This document shows, in pieces, positions 43,701-56,833 of a DNA stretch of 64,000 nt (position 1 is its first letter; each line of letters starts with the position of its first letter). The notes under the pieces were generated by a model. That model did no database searches. It had not been told where the DNA came from and saw nothing but the letters and a program-made list of their open reading frames with translations. This stretch comes from Symbiotaphrina buchneri (taxonomy: Eukaryota > Ascomycota > Symbiotaphrinales > Symbiotaphrinaceae). Made by a program: the position numbers and the translations under genes. The stretch lies in assembly GCA_001599915.1 (NCBI GenBank), contig BCIG01000002.1:806001-870000 (forward strand), given 5' to 3'.

Positions 43701-46700
43701 CCGGCGATGCTATGTCTTTCTCTAAGACAGTAGCTATAAACCAGCGGTATATTGCAGAGCCAATTTCCGCAAGGTCATCTGATTCTGCGTGTGTAAATGA
43801 CTCAGCCAGGCCGGACATCATGTCGAGGCACAGACTTAGGGATATCTCGCATCTTTCATATTCATACGACTGTAATACCTCCTCTGCAAGGTGTTCAAGT
43901 AACCTAGATGCATCCTGACGATCCAGCAATGATGCATCAGAATCCACGAACTCTTTCAAAAAGGGCCAACAAGCCAGGAGCCGTGTGTTTCTTAGGGAAG
44001 TGACGTAGTCCACGAAGGTTCTGGAGATATGGCTCTGATAAGACTGTTTTCCAATGAGATGCGACCATACAGTAAGACGAGCTAGAGCCGTCTCTCGAAT
44101 GGTCATTATATCAGTTTGCGCTGCGAGTACATGACGCGGAAAATCGAGGGCTGAGATATGATCTCTGGCCTGGCTTGTCTGAGAATCAAAATCGCCGTCG
44201 ATTTCCATGATATCTAGTCCACTCTGCGCTACTTCGTGTCCTAAGGCATCCTGCCTAGTCTGGATCGCCCTTTGGAGGACTGATGCGATGCTGAAGATAT
44301 ATTGATCCAGGTATGCGCCGTCTTCTCTGAGGCATCCAGGCTTGAAATCTGGTAAGTGTGAATCAATTACGCCCAGAAGCGCATCGAATACCGTCTGATC
44401 ACACCTCCAATTCGATATATGGACAGCGAGATAATCTGTAACACCAGAGACGAGCTTTTGCAGCGTCAGAGCTGAATGAGTTTGTGCTCCAACGAAGCTG
44501 CTCAAGACTACTGCGCTAATGGCGCAGGCCGAGGCTACAGTATGAGCCATATCGGAACTGATGTAGTGATTCCTCTCACCAGTCTGAGTTACCCAAGCAT
44601 CTCGAACCCTTTGCATTTCTAAAGCTAGTGACTTGACAACGAATTGATCATTCACTGGGTAGGTACTCCCCGAACTCTTGAGTAGTTGCGATGCCTGGGA
44701 TAAGATCGGCTCTGGATCGCTCCGAAAGTCTGGGATTTGCAGCCGTAGCAGATAGTCCAGTATGGCATGTTGTTGTCGACACCGAAGCAGCGCCCGTCCA
44801 ATCGGTCCCAGTATCGAATGAGTTCTACTTTGATGAGCAAGTAGTGGCTTTCCAGTACAAGCGTGCAGCAAATTTAGCACATCAGCCGTCTGCAGCTGTT
44901 GTGTATACTGAGCCGCAAAATGCCTGTCGACAAACTTCGCTGACGGGATGTCAGTAAAAGTGAGATTGGACAGGTTGCATGCCCATACCTGGGGTCCATT
45001 TTGTGAAAAACCAATGAAGGACTTGGTTTGAGACTTTCGACAAGTTGTTGGGAGCTTGTGAATTCTTCAGTTGGAGAAGCAGTATCCACAAGGAAATTGC
45101 ATTGCCACTAAGTGTAACAGGGCCGTTGACGTCGGGGGCGGTGAACATGGCATCAACGGTGTCAGCGATTGAGGTGTCCTTGATCAGCCCCGCGCCAATT
45201 ATTGTACGCATGAGATGGCATGCCGCGCGGCAAGTCAAAGTGGATGTAATACTGCGTGACGCTAGCTGCCAAGCCTGAAGCCAAAGCGTTTGCATACCAT
45301 CTGCAGCTACTCCTTCACAGAAGATGCAACTGTAGTCGATAAGATTTGTAAGGCTTCTGTACGGGTAGGAGATAGTCAACTCACCTTGTCATTCCAACCA
45401 TGGCCCAGGAAGTGGCAACAGCGTTCTCATCCGAGAAGCCAGCCATCAACGTATCCATGATGGATCTTGTTCTCTCCTTAGTCAAGTTCCTATGTCCCAT
45501 CATCATACATATGACTTGCAGAGCACATATCCTTTGCACAGGCGAAGGTGCCTTTGACTGCAGCAAAAGCTCGTCCAAAAGAGAAGATGTCCGCCTCCGC
45601 TTGTTCGGCCCCTCATTCCTTCCTTTTTCAACATCTGACCTCAGAAAGTCCAGTTCTCGGTCAAATAGCGATACCAGAGAAGCCAGGACGTGCACAATGC
45701 CCCAGTTGAACTCAGCTCGAGTAATCCCATCGCGAAGACGAAATGCGCTAGTCCCAAGCGCTGTGGTTTGGCATAGGTTGTCGTTTGAAGCTTCTAGAAG
45801 CATGTCATCCAGTTGCAAGATCTCCCTCTCGGATCGGGCTGAATATTCGGATAGGAAGGTTTGTATCAAGCCTTCAACTTCCAATCTCGACTGCTCCGCA
45901 TGCTGGCCTTGCAGGGCAGTCTTCCAGTGCGGTTGTCCAAGTATCAATGACACTAGTATTTCCTCCTTCAGCGAAGTCACTTTGGTCAGCCATAACCTTC
46001 TGGCTAATGGAAACAATTCTCTAATGACTTGCGCTGCCAGTGAAGTGTTCTCCGTCGTGATTCTACCCAGTATCACATTTATGATAGAGAATGCAGCCTG
46101 ATGTGATCGACCAACAGTTGGGAAGTATTGCAAAAATGATAGCAGCGGAAATAACAGAGAAGGGGGTTCTTCAAGGACAGGAGCATTAGGAGCAGAACAT
46201 AATTGTTGTAAGCAGAGAACCAATTCCTCCGCATTGCCCTTGGAGATTGAGGGCAAGTCCGATCCGCGACTGTGATTGCCCCCAGCAGAGTCTGAAATTC
46301 CATGACTACAGAAATCAGCAATATGATGCCATTCCTCCCGCGAGAGATGGTCCACGTGTGGCTGGTACTCAAGCACACTTCCAAGACACTTGAGATAGTC
46401 AAGGCTTAGAGGCTCACAATATCCTTCAGTCCCCGTAGGTAATGTTTGTGATATGTGATCTGTGACAGCCTTGACCGTCCTGGGCTTTAGCTTTTTAACT
46501 CCTGCCTCGACAGCGACTCGAAGTAATGAGGCGCAGGACGACAGCCTGGATGCAGCCTGACTTTTTAGGTTGCTCTTGGTTTGTTTTAAGTATGACGATT
46601 TCTCGCTCGACACAATTCTAAACACGGCTTCGTAAATTTTGTGGTACCCTTTATCTGAGAGAACATCGCTGCAATAAACCTGTAAGCTCTAAAGCCAGGA

Positions 46701-46943
46701 GTTGAAGGAATACAGTCTTACAGTCTAGCGCTTTTCTTATTCTGGGCAAAAATGTGCTTAAGATCTGCCTCCCAGTTCAGCGAACTCTCTAAGAGCGCAC
46801 CCTACAGAGCGTACCAGCAATGCCCTCGTTGCGGTCTTTGAGTCTGTCAGAGCGTATCTTCTCTTTAAGGAAGTCAGATGTACGTTATAGGCACAGTAGT
46901 TTAGAATCATACCGATTGCCTCATTAACGTTGATTTCGCCCAT
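37777..46943 (-). CDS. TEL1: Serine/threonine protein kinase Tel1 (ATM orthologue)
   Basis: A PI3K-like checkpoint kinase recruited by the Mre11 complex to double-strand breaks and short telomeres. Ten exons: 46943-46913, 46862-46815, 46764-46722, 46668-45385, 45329-44989, 44939-40439, 40384-39994, 39940-38876, 38818-37849, 37796-37777; 2,897 aa. The N-terminal TAN motif ([20 protein letters not shown]) is assembled from exons 1 to 3. A long helical-repeat region and the FAT region follow ([23 protein letters not shown]). The kinase domain shows [11 protein letters not shown], the catalytic [12 protein letters not shown] near residue 2,720 and [11 protein letters not shown]. The FATC end, [24 protein letters not shown] in three pieces of sequence, needs the last 20-nt exon. 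All catalytic motifs are intact. It diverges from NUP192 across a 368-bp promoter region. Confidence 0.96.
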
Positions 46944-47311
46944 CGTCGAGGGAAGAAGCAGCGCGCAGAGCGAAACTGCAGTGCGACCACCTTGCGTCAC
47001 AACCACCCTTATGGTCCATCAGCAAGTCTGCTTTGCATTTGCGGTGACTGTTTGTTCAGATCCAAGACTTGACCGATAGGTCGTTGGGTTCCAGAGCAGA
47101 CAGTAAACAGAGTGGACGAGCGGCTGCCACTGACGGCTCGGCAATGCACTGACGAAGTTTGGGGGAGCTGCGGACCGCTGCGACGCGATTTTAGACAGGA
47201 ACGCGACCCTCACAAATTTACCTTAGGTATACACTCGAGCTCATGGGCGTGGTGACAGTCAGCCCGCCCTTTCTCACCTAACATGCTGGCGAATCAAAGA
47301 GCTTGACCAGA
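46944..47311. promoter_or_regulatory. Bidirectional promoter region, TEL1 and NUP192
   Basis: A 368-bp region between divergent start codons. It includes a CCTTAGGTATAC stretch near 47221-47232 related to the dispersed CCTTA motif. I see no clear TATA box or other gene. Confidence 0.55.
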
Positions 47312-50300
47312 ATGGACAGTCCGGACGGCTTAGAGGATCTAAAGGCCTTGCACGAGGATCTGCTGGCTCTGTCAGAACATCGGCTCTCCAACGTCGATAG
47401 ACTTTGCCTGGAATTAGAACAAAGGCTAGGAGACTTCAGGAAACTTCTGAGCAAAGATCCCAAGGATGAGAAGAGCAGACGGGTCGTATTGTCAGGTATG
47501 GGGGCGATGCTGCCCTGCTGGCATCCAACACCTACTGAATATTTCTCCTCTTACTAGGGACCATTCTTGTGGATGACGCGCAATACTCGATCAATGAAGA
47601 ATTCCAGCATGGGACACTACAGCTTGCTGAAGCTCTAGACCTGGATGAGCTTCAGGCTGCTAAACTATTTCTACATGCCCGCCAAGATGCAGAGGTGCTG
47701 GACCGAGCAGCGGTAGAAAGTGCCATTATTCGCTTTCATGAGCGGAGACAGTATCTTCTCGAGTGCCTCCGGTTGATTCTCGAACGGGCGTCACCGGATA
47801 CTGTGGATGATGGGGAAGTGATTCATAACATATTCCAAGAGGTGGTACGCTTAATAGTGAAGGGAGAGACTTCAACGGACAACAAAATCAACTTTATGAG
47901 GAAGTGCATATCTGCAATGATGGACATCAGCAGATGGTTACAATCCCTTGGGGAGAAGATACAAAGCGCATCTGTCCTAGGGCAGACTCAACAAACTGAG
48001 GTGGATGAGATAATTGAGTTTCAACAGTCAAATCTTGTACAACAGCATGAATCCCTTGGAGGAATCATCACCTATTTGATAAAAGGTTTCCATACTGAGA
48101 TGGAAGACTCTTTCGAATTGATCTCAATCCTGAAACGCATCGATAAGTACGACGTGTTGCTGTTGCACTACATACCGGCGCTGGTAGCTTCAACTTCGCA
48201 TTTTGGTTCTCATAAAGGGTCGCCGAGCCTGGCAAAGGTGCGATCCATTCACCAACGCATCTGTGGCACTGGTGAAAGTGACAATTGGGGTCTGCCATAC
48301 CTTCGAGCAGCGACGAGAGCATGGTGGCTTGCTGAGTATAGTGGCTGGTATTTGGATTACGCGTCCGATATCAGCTCAACACTGCAGGGGGTAGATTTGG
48401 CCGAAGAAGCTGAGAGTTGGTCTAGAATGTTCCTTGACGCGCTTCGGGATGGAGCATTTCAATTCATGCTATCTCTGTCCGCCGATCTTCGACCAACATA
48501 CTGGCATGACCCGGCCAGGCAGGGGTTACGCGATTTTCTTTTGAGGGATGCGCCTACACTGCCGCAGGAAATAACGAAACCCTCAAGTTGGTTTACACTG
48601 CTGTTAATGGGGGAATTCGAGGATGTTGTCGATGCCTTCATTACCAACATGCCTGACACTCTGCGGAAGTTAAGAACTGAGGAGGACCAACAAAGAAAGC
48701 AGATACAAGGCAGTCTTCAGAGAGGGTTACAACACCGTGGCCCGCTTGAACACGATCTTTACTTGGAACGATTTTTGGTGATAATTGCCTACGTATTTGA
48801 GCATCGGCCGGAAGCATCTGAGTTCTTTTGGTCTGACCCAGAGAGCAGCCTCTTCGGCTTCCTGCAGTGGGCTTCGAAGCGCCAATCTACACCTCGTGTG
48901 GCGGCTTTCTGCGAGATGCTTCAGGCACTTTCCGAAGGCGAGAAATGTGCTGACGCAGCTCACAAATTCCTCATGGAAGAAGGGCCGGCTTCTTCAGGCA
49001 AACTTCGGAGGACTGGTGCGATCAGCTGGAGCCAGATATTTTCGGAACTGCAGTTCTATGCCTCGAAGATTCGTGATCGCCTGGCTCTTCCACAGCCAGC
49101 AGCATCTGGTGTGGGAAAAGGGCAGCCTGAGAACATGGACGAGCCTGAAAGTGCAATGATGCTCGAGTGTTATTTGCGCCTCACAGGGCACATGTGCAGG
49201 GAGAGTCCTGCTGCAAGAACTTGGATCCTTAGTCATCCAAGTTTTCATCTCATTGACGTTATTTTCCAGCTCTGCAGCAGCGCAATTCCTAGTCGGCTCA
49301 GAGCTTCTGCATTCAATACTCTGCAGGGTCTCCTCACTTGTAAGACGAAAGAGCTAGGAGAAAACATATGGTTGATATTGGACCAATGGGTCTCGGGAGG
49401 TATTACACATGCGTCGAACTTTGCAAAGACAACTCATATGGTAAACGCGCCGCTTTGGCCTGATGGAGCCATCTTTAAGAATATCTCAGGCGGTTTTGAA
49501 GAACCGAATGCATTTGTCAATCTACTACAATCGCTCATTGAGCCATCTGTTGAAGATGCCGATCTAAATGATGCCTTACCTTTCCCAGAGAGTCTGGGTT
49601 CAGGTTACCGGGTGCCTGGGATCGAGCCATACATAGATTTCGCAATCGGAGAGATCTTCGCCGGAAAGTCGGTTGAACTTCAAGATCTTGTCCATCTGCG
49701 GCTACTACGGCTGAGCTGCCTTCAGCTGATACTGGCGTCTTTGGCCACTTTCAATGAAGATCTCGTGATCTTTGCTAACAGATCCAACATCGCCGTAGAA
49801 TCGGCCATGAAGACTTCGTCGCTGATCTCTTATGTGCGTCTCCATCCATTCTCGCGTACCATGGAATGGCTTTTCAACGAGAGAGTTCTACAAGCGCTTT
49901 TTGCAGCCGTGCGTCAGGATGTAAACGAAGTGACAGCGGCAGATTCAGATTCGCCTCTGGTCCTAGGTGTCCTACGGAGCGTTGAGGTTATGAATTATAT
50001 CATGGCTCTACAGGCGACATATGTCGACATTGTCCGACCGTTGCTGAACCAGAGCCCAGGTACTCGCAGGACAGACGTAGCAGATTCTGCCCTTGTCTCC
50101 TTCGAAGACAGCGTGGTCAACAATTTACAACTTGTGGTTGACGTGGGGCTATATTGCGGTACAGGTCACCAGGATCTTGTCATCGCATCCTTGAAGCTTT
50201 TAGGAAGACTTTCGAGTTCCCGGAAACTAAATACACCTGCGCGGGGGCTCTTTTCAACGAAGGTTGATCGCAATAAAGTTATCGGCGTTTTAGAGATGAA

Positions 50301-52540
50301 CGGCGAGACCGATCGCATTGCCAAGTCACTTGCATCGCTGCTAGAGTCAGATGCACGACAACTTGAAGAGGGCCCTGACTCGCCGAGCTTTATCATTAAA
50401 ACGAATGTGGTTGATTTTCTCAATAGCAGTCTCATAACTTTGCGAGATAGGCCAAATCTCGCCCACCTTATGCTAGGCTTCACGTGCGACGGCACTTCTT
50501 TGGATGTTAAGGAAGACAGCGCCTTTGCAAAGGGCCTGTCACTGTTTCATTCGATCGTCAGGCTTCTAGTCCAGTATCCCGATGGTCTGGATGGTGATTA
50601 CCTCGCGTGGCTTATGCGCATTAAAGAGGGATGCTGGGAGGTGTTGCGGAATCTGTGGAGGTCCCCGATATCGTCAGTCTGGACTATGACAGAACTCCGT
50701 GCGTGTGACTTCTTCCTGTCGCAATGTGCTCAGCAGGTCTTGGTCAGCCCCGAGACCTATTGGGAAGGAAGGCAGCTGCAAGATCCGGATTTCCTGTTTT
50801 CACAATCTGCAGCCTGTTTCAGTGACTTTCTTCGCCAACGGGCCTGTCTCTTCGAATACATGGCGACAGAGATGCGAATCATCTCGAGAGAGGGTTCCCC
50901 TTCGCTGAAAGCTCAGCTGCTTTCAGCCTTGTTTGGGCCTTCCAAAGGGGTTCCTTCCGGAATGGTGGATCTGCCCACAGTCTTTGACCTATTTGACTTT
51001 GTAGAACTGGAGGTCTCCAATGACCTTAAACAGCCAGAGTTGAAATTCTTTGCAGATCTTGACTTCACTATCTGCCTCTCCGATGATGATCTTGGAGTGC
51101 CGATTTACAACCTTCCCAGTGTGGAGGAGCTCATGACTTTGCGTCACAATGAGTTAAGACGGACCAGTGGGTCAGCAGACACACGGGATGATGAACAGAT
51201 TTGCGTGGAAGCACAAAATGTCCTTGCTTATTTACAAGCGGACAATCAGTGGAGGAAGCTTCTGGTGTGTCGCCTTGACACGCTCAAAGCGTGGGTGCAG
51301 CTCCTGATAGTGATTTTACGGAACTCTGCCCTTGATCAGCCGAGTAAGCTCAGCTTGGTGCTACAAGCCTTGCAGGTCACGTTGCCAAAACTTGAAAAAC
51401 AAATCCTGGAAAACGATACGGAGGCATTGGAGTTCACCCGGCTTGCCAAGGCCTTGATATTCGAGCTTGACTTTGTCGTGTCATTTGAGGGAGGAACAGC
51501 AACCGACCTTGCTTATGACCGGCTCTTCCAGTTGTTCAGGGTATGCCTTCGGGGCATACAGTCTCCTGTCGCTAGCACAGAGCTTCGGGAACTGCTCTAT
51601 AACATCTGTTACAGGTACATCACTGGCATGTCCGATGTTGGAAGAGAACGCGGCTTGATACAACGGCATAGTACGAAGACAATCAAGGCTGCAGGAGAAA
51701 GACTCATAGAGGTAATTTCTGATGATGTGTATGCCGGTGAGAGCACTTGCCGGCTCTCTGCGCTCCTCTTGATAGATGCCTTTGCAGCTATGGCAAACAG
51801 AGAAAACTCCAGATACATTGTTGAATCGCTCTTACGACTGAACTTTATTGGAATATTGATTGACTCAATCAAACTCATTCCAGCAGAACTGAGCACAATA
51901 GCTGCTGCTGGTAGGCGTTGTCATCTTTTGTCTGACCGGCAGCCATGACTAATATGTTAGCAGATATCCCCTCGCTGCTCTCATTCTACGATGCGAAATT
52001 GTTTCTGCTGCAGCGCCTTTCACAGACCAGGTTAGGTGCAAATCATATTGTGAATGCAGGACTGTTCCAGGCAATCAAGGAATCACGGCTGTTTTCGGTG
52101 GATCCTGACTTGGGCCTTGGTGAGCTATTTCACGAACATACAATCTCGTTGAATGTCTGCTCACACGGCTCAGAAATGGATAATCCTCAAGCCCTCAGGA
52201 AATACTACGAGTTGCTGCTTGCAATAACACGCGTCATCAACTCATTGGTCCTGGCTGCTGGGCCTCAAAATGAAGCGACGCTGGAAGCCGTGCGAACGTT
52301 TCTTGTAGAGCACAGGCCTTCAATAGTGGGGTTGCTCAAGCGACGTGCTCGTATAGATGGCGTACATGTTGAGAGCAGTGAACGTCTTGATGACCTGGTC
52401 GAAAATCTAGTACTTTTGATCACCGTATCTAAATTCCTAGATGTAAGTGGCCGACTCTCCGCGCAAACGATGACCGATTTTCTAAAACCCTACAGTTCGA
52501 GGAAGATTCTACCGCAAACCATTCGACCGGTTTCTCATAG
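47312..52540 (+). CDS. NUP192: Nuclear pore inner-ring nucleoporin
   Basis: A large alpha-solenoid scaffold of the inner ring of the nuclear pore complex, related to animal Nup205. Exons 47312-47495, 47558-51910, 51964-52442 and 52496-52540 give 1,686 aa, the usual length. The N-terminus (MDSPDGLEDLKALHEDLLAL) and LVDDAQYSINEEFQ to LQLAEALDLDELQAAKLFL follow the family pattern. The rest is continuous helical repeat without enzymatic motifs. The third intron (GTAAGT donor, CCTACAG acceptor) gives a short last exon ending FEEDSTANHSTGFS. Reading through it instead would add an unrelated basic tail up to 52724, which I consider non-coding. The start is the first ATG and begins the conserved helix. 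Confidence 0.94.
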
Positions 52541-53018
52541 CCAGTCTGATCACATCAAGCCGAGTATCTTCGTCATCAGCAACAGGGGTAGACCAAGGCA
52601 GGCCTCGCCAGGGTGCTGCGTCCAGCGGCCGTCTCTAGATAGCTTCTACACAACACCTTCAAAACAAACCTTTGAGGCCTCCTGTTGGCGCCATCTCCAG
52701 CCTACTATTTCCTTGACGGAATAAATATGGCACTGATAGCACCAAATGCCCCAGTGTAAGGTGTGAAGTAGAAGTAAGATAGGTGGTGGAAAGAGAGGGT
52801 ACATCCCGTAGGTAAGATATCGGTAGATGACCTGCAAGTTGTCGGGTGTGCTCGGTTTAAGTTAAGTCCGGGCTTGGAAGCCGCCGCCAACGGGCGCCCC
52901 TCTCTCCCCCAAAGCACCGGCGAGCTTGAGCTTCCCAGAGCCACCAGAGCTTCGCCGTTATCTCAACGGCCCAAATCGAGCAGAGTACACAACGTCCTGC
53001 CGGGACGTCCACAAATAG
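52541..53018. other. Intergenic region, NUP192 3' end to CUL4 promoter
   Basis: A 478-bp region. It contains the apparent open extension of NUP192 up to 52724, interpreted as 3' untranslated, then the CUL4 promoter. No recognised element. Confidence 0.6.
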
Positions 53019-55923
53019 ATGCAGCACTCAGCTGGCTTGAGCGCGGACTACTCAGGCTCCAGTAATCGATCTACCTCCAAACGGAAGATATCCACCCGCG
53101 AGTCTGACGACAGGACCCGTCCGGATACCAGAGACACCAGGCAAAGCAGCATCTCGGAACTGTTTTCATCCTCCAGCAGTAGTAATCGAACTGCCAATCG
53201 GCCCCAGGACCCCAGCATCTTACATTCGAACAAAAGGCCGAAACACGGTTCTGATCACCTATTGTCCGAATTTGGAAATGCCCTACCTGCTGAAAGGATG
53301 TATAACTTTAGCTCCTCTACCCCAAAAGCCAGCAGTGTTGTCGACCTCACGCAGTCTCCGAATGCCCGCAGCACTCCGTCTCCTTTGAAGAAGCCTAACG
53401 GAGTGAATAAGTCATGCAATTTCAATCCGCACACTGGACCGAAAAGATTGGTCGTCAAGAATCTCAGGAGGACTCCCCGTGTAGACCCGAATGACTATTT
53501 CACACAGGCTTGGGGTCAGGTCAATACAGCCCTAACAGCCATTTTCGATGATAGCAAGGTTCCACAGTCACTTGAAGAGTTGTATCGGGCTGTGGAGAAC
53601 ATGTGTCGCCAAGGCAAAGCACCTGAAGTCTACCTGAACCTTTCGCAGAGATGCAAAGAATATCTCTCCACGACATTGAGAAAACCGATCATATCAACAG
53701 CCAAGGACAAAACTGACGTCGACTTCCTCCGAGGTGTTCTAGATGCATGGATGCTGTGGAATCGGCAGCTGGTGAGTTTCGAGATGGCACTCCGCGCCGC
53801 TTGATCTAATTACTAGTCCAACAGACCACCATCCGTTCCATATTCTTCTATCTTGACCGCTCTTACCTACTTCACTCGAATGAGCCGTCTCTCAATGAGA
53901 TGGCATTGGGCCTTTTTAGGAGCTCTGTGCTGTCCGATCAAGTCATTGGTGAGAGGGTAATGCGTGGCGCGATCACGCTCATCGACTTCGACAGAAAGAA
54001 GCTATTCCCTCAAGCGGATAATGAACTGTTCAAGCGCGCGGTCAATATGTTTTATGACCTCGGGATATACAGTAGAGAGTTTGAACCAGTCATGTTGGCT
54101 TCGGCCCAGGCTTTTTACGACCGGTGGGCGTCCGAGAAGAGTTCCACGCTCGAGCTTGCGGGCTATGTCCGGGAAAGTGAGGATCTTATCTCGCGAGAAT
54201 TGGGACGATGCGATCAATTCAATCTTGCCGGCACGACAAGAAGAGACGTTCTCGCCAAACTGGAGAATGTTCTGATTCGGCAACGCGAGAGTTTTCTTGT
54301 CAATGAACCAGCTGTTGCCAAACTTCTAGAGGCAAATGCTCTCCAGACGCTTGAAAGTCTATACCTGTTGCTGGAGCGGGAACGACTAGGAGTGAAGCTG
54401 CGCCCCGCTTTCCATGCTTACATAATCCACTGTGGAAGAAACATTATCTTTGATGAAGAGCGAGAGAGTGAGATGGTAGTCCGTCTCCTTGAGTTCAAAA
54501 AGAATCTGGACAATATCTGTCAAGTTGCTTTCCATAAGCATGAGGTGCTTGGGCATGCTCTAAGAGAGGCCTTCGAGACATTTATCAACGAGTCCAAAAA
54601 AACCGCTTCAAACTGGGGCACTACAAACAACAAGCCCGGAGAAATGATTGCCAAGTATGTCGACATGCTCCTCAAGGGTGGCACAAAGGCGATTCCGGCT
54701 ACGCTGGCCTCGTCTGCTGCGAATAATAACATGGAGGAGGACGAAGCTGGAGACAAGGAAGATGTCGAAATCAACAAACAGCTCGATCAGGTGCTTGATT
54801 TTTTCCGCTTTGTCCACGGAAAAGCCGTATTTGAGGCGTTCTACAAGAGGGACCTTGCAAGGCGCCTCCTAATGGGCCGTAGCGCTAGTGCAGATGCGGA
54901 GAGGAGTATGCTTGCAAGGTTGAAGACTGGTACGTATCGAACGGTGTAGATCTTGCAGCAGATGCTTACAACGAACATAGAGTGTGGTGCTGGCTTTACT
55001 CACAACCTTGAACAAATGTTCAAAGACATTGACTTAGCACGCGATGAGATGGTTTCTTATAAGACAATGCTGGAGGAGAAAAACAAAACTCCCGAGCTTG
55101 ATCTCAATGTCAATGTACTATCAGCTTCGGCTTGGCCGACCTACCCTGATATCGAAGTCATCATACCCCCAATCATCGGACAAGCAATCGAGGACTTCGA
55201 GAGGCATTACAAAGCCAAGCATACAGGCCGCAAATTGGCGTGGAAACATGCATTGGCACATTCTATTGTGAAGGCTGTCTTCCCTAAGGGCAACAAAGAA
55301 CTTGTCGTTAGTTCGTTCCAGGCCATCGTCATGCTCCTGTTCAACGACGTTCCACGCGGAGGCCACCTGGGGTACAGGGAAATCCAGACAGCGACTGGAC
55401 TTTGTAAGTCTTCCTCGCTATCGAAGAGGTAGCTATACTGACAGGACAGCCGACGCTGAGCTCAAGCGTACACTGCAGTCCCTTGCTTGTGCCAAGTATA
55501 GAGTTCTGTCGAAGACACCAAAGGGGCGAGACGTGAACGAAGATGATGTTTTCTCCGTCAATTTGGCCTTTTCGGATCCGAAGTATCGTGTCAAGATCAA
55601 CCAGATCCAGCTGAAAGAGACCAAAGAGGAGAACAAGGAGACACACGAGAGAGTGGCCGCAGATAGACATTATGAAACCCAGGCTGCAATTGTTCGAATC
55701 ATGAAGGCTCGCAAGACCATCACCCATCCGGACTTGGTGGCAGAAGTCATCAAAGCTACCAGGAGTCGCGGCGTGTTAGATCCTGCGGACATCAAGAAGA
55801 ATATCGAAAAGTATGCTTCACCCCTTACCCCATTCATGTGGACTCGACTAAGGTGCCGTTAGACTCATTGAGAAGGAGTACATGGAAAGAGAAGAGGGCA
55901 ATACGTACACTTATCTGGCATAG
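53019..55923 (+). CDS. CUL4: Cullin-4, scaffold of CRL4 ubiquitin ligases
   Basis: Assembles Ddb1-linked substrate receptors with the RING protein Rbx1; in fungi it serves DNA repair, replication control and heterochromatin. Exons 53019-53771, 53825-54929, 54981-55403, 55450-55810 and 55863-55923 give 900 aa. The first 160 residues are Ser-rich and disordered, containing FSSSSSSNRTANR. Cullin repeats follow (SLEELYRAVENMCRQGKAPEVY). The cullin homology domain includes FRFVHGKAVFEAFYKRDLARRLL, the splice-spanning TECGAGFTHNLEQMFKDI and GRKLAWKHALAHSIVKA. The C-terminal winged helix carries the neddylation signature IVRIMKARK with the modified lysine at about 846, and the protein ends EREEGNTYTYLA, a typical cullin terminus. 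The long disordered N-terminus fits Cul4 rather than Cul1 or Cul3. Confidence 0.95.
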
Positions 55924-56472
55924 TAGTTGCCATGCTTCCATCGATTCATCTTGGCAGAAATGATAGCAAAGCCGAGCGGAAGAAGCACCTATCATAGGTG
56001 GCAGTGCCCTGAGCGACCGTTGGGGCTTTTTGTCGCATGGAACGATACGTTGGACAAATGGTCAATCATGCAAAGCATAATCGTGGGTCGGATACACGGC
56101 AGGAGTTGTGGGGGTATACTCGGGTTATTTATGAGTGAAAGCGGTCAACAGGTGTACATACAATTGGGAGTACAAGGATGCATAGCAGAAGTCGCGATTG
56201 AAGACATTTTCCATGTTCTCGTATTGGATTGCTGTCGATGCAAGCTTTGATGAACTCTCGTGGTCTGTGCTGGCTGATTCGCTGCCCGAGGTCTTCCTGG
56301 ATCACCCTCCCATAATATTGCGCTCTTCAAGCATCACGGAGAGATTGAACACAACCCAAGTCATAAACCGTTTTCGCCTTATGACAATTGAAGACTCCAG
56401 GATGGACAAACTTCTTCAGATATACCAGGTTGTGGCTACCCGTCGCCTGCAACGCCCACTTCATATGCAGGA
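55924..56472. other. Convergent intergenic region, CUL4 and the small membrane protein
   Basis: A 549-bp region with no supportable gene. It should hold the CUL4 3' untranslated region and that of the minus-strand gene ending at 56473. A 92-codon open frame at 56198-56476 runs antisense into that gene and has no recognisable features. Confidence 0.55.
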
Positions 56473-56833
56473 TTAAGAGGTGCTGGCCAGTATGCCACCT
56501 TCCTCCGCCTTTGATGACAATGTGCCTTCCCTTTCCGCTCGCCGTCGTCGTTTGTCTAACAGCGACTCCCTCCGATCCGCAAGGATCTTCATCTGTCGTT
56601 GGTCCACGCCCTGTAACCAGTAGCCGAAGCTCCCACCAGCTGCGGCAAAGACCGGATATGCCCACAGCGATTCGCGGTTGAAGAACGGACGCATTTCAAT
56701 TCCGAGTTGCCAGAGACGCACGGCGACCCCTTTACAGACGCCGATGCTATCAGCGACTGCGTGCCAAAGCACAGAGGATCATTTGATGGAAGCACTCACC
56801 GAAGCCGCTCCAGAAGAGGATCTTGTGGACCAT
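56473..56833 (-). CDS. Small mitochondrial membrane protein, probable complex I accessory subunit (14-kDa type)
   Basis: Two exons, 56833-56800 and 56729-56473, with a 70-bp intron, give 96 aa. The protein starts MVHKILFWSGFGVAVRLWQL, then GIEMRPFFNRESLWAYPVF and AAAGGSFGYWLQGV, and ends in a charged helix (RQMKILADRRESLLDKRRRR). This is a short single or double membrane-spanning protein with a coiled C-terminus. From memory it matches fungal proteins annotated as NADH-ubiquinone oxidoreductase 14-kDa subunit; the assignment to complex I is inherited from that name and is not shown by a motif. If right, it would sit in the inner membrane. The gene model is strong because the first exon supplies both the start codon and the conserved GFG join. 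Confidence 0.72.

Noticed and set aside
45357-45384. 28-bp version of the TEL1 intron
   Set aside because: Shorter than typical fungal introns; a 55-bp version with the same donor and frame is available.
52541-52724. Open extension of NUP192
   Set aside because: A strong GTAAGT donor at 52443 and CCTACAG acceptor give a short conserved-looking end; the read-through tail is basic and unlike the family.
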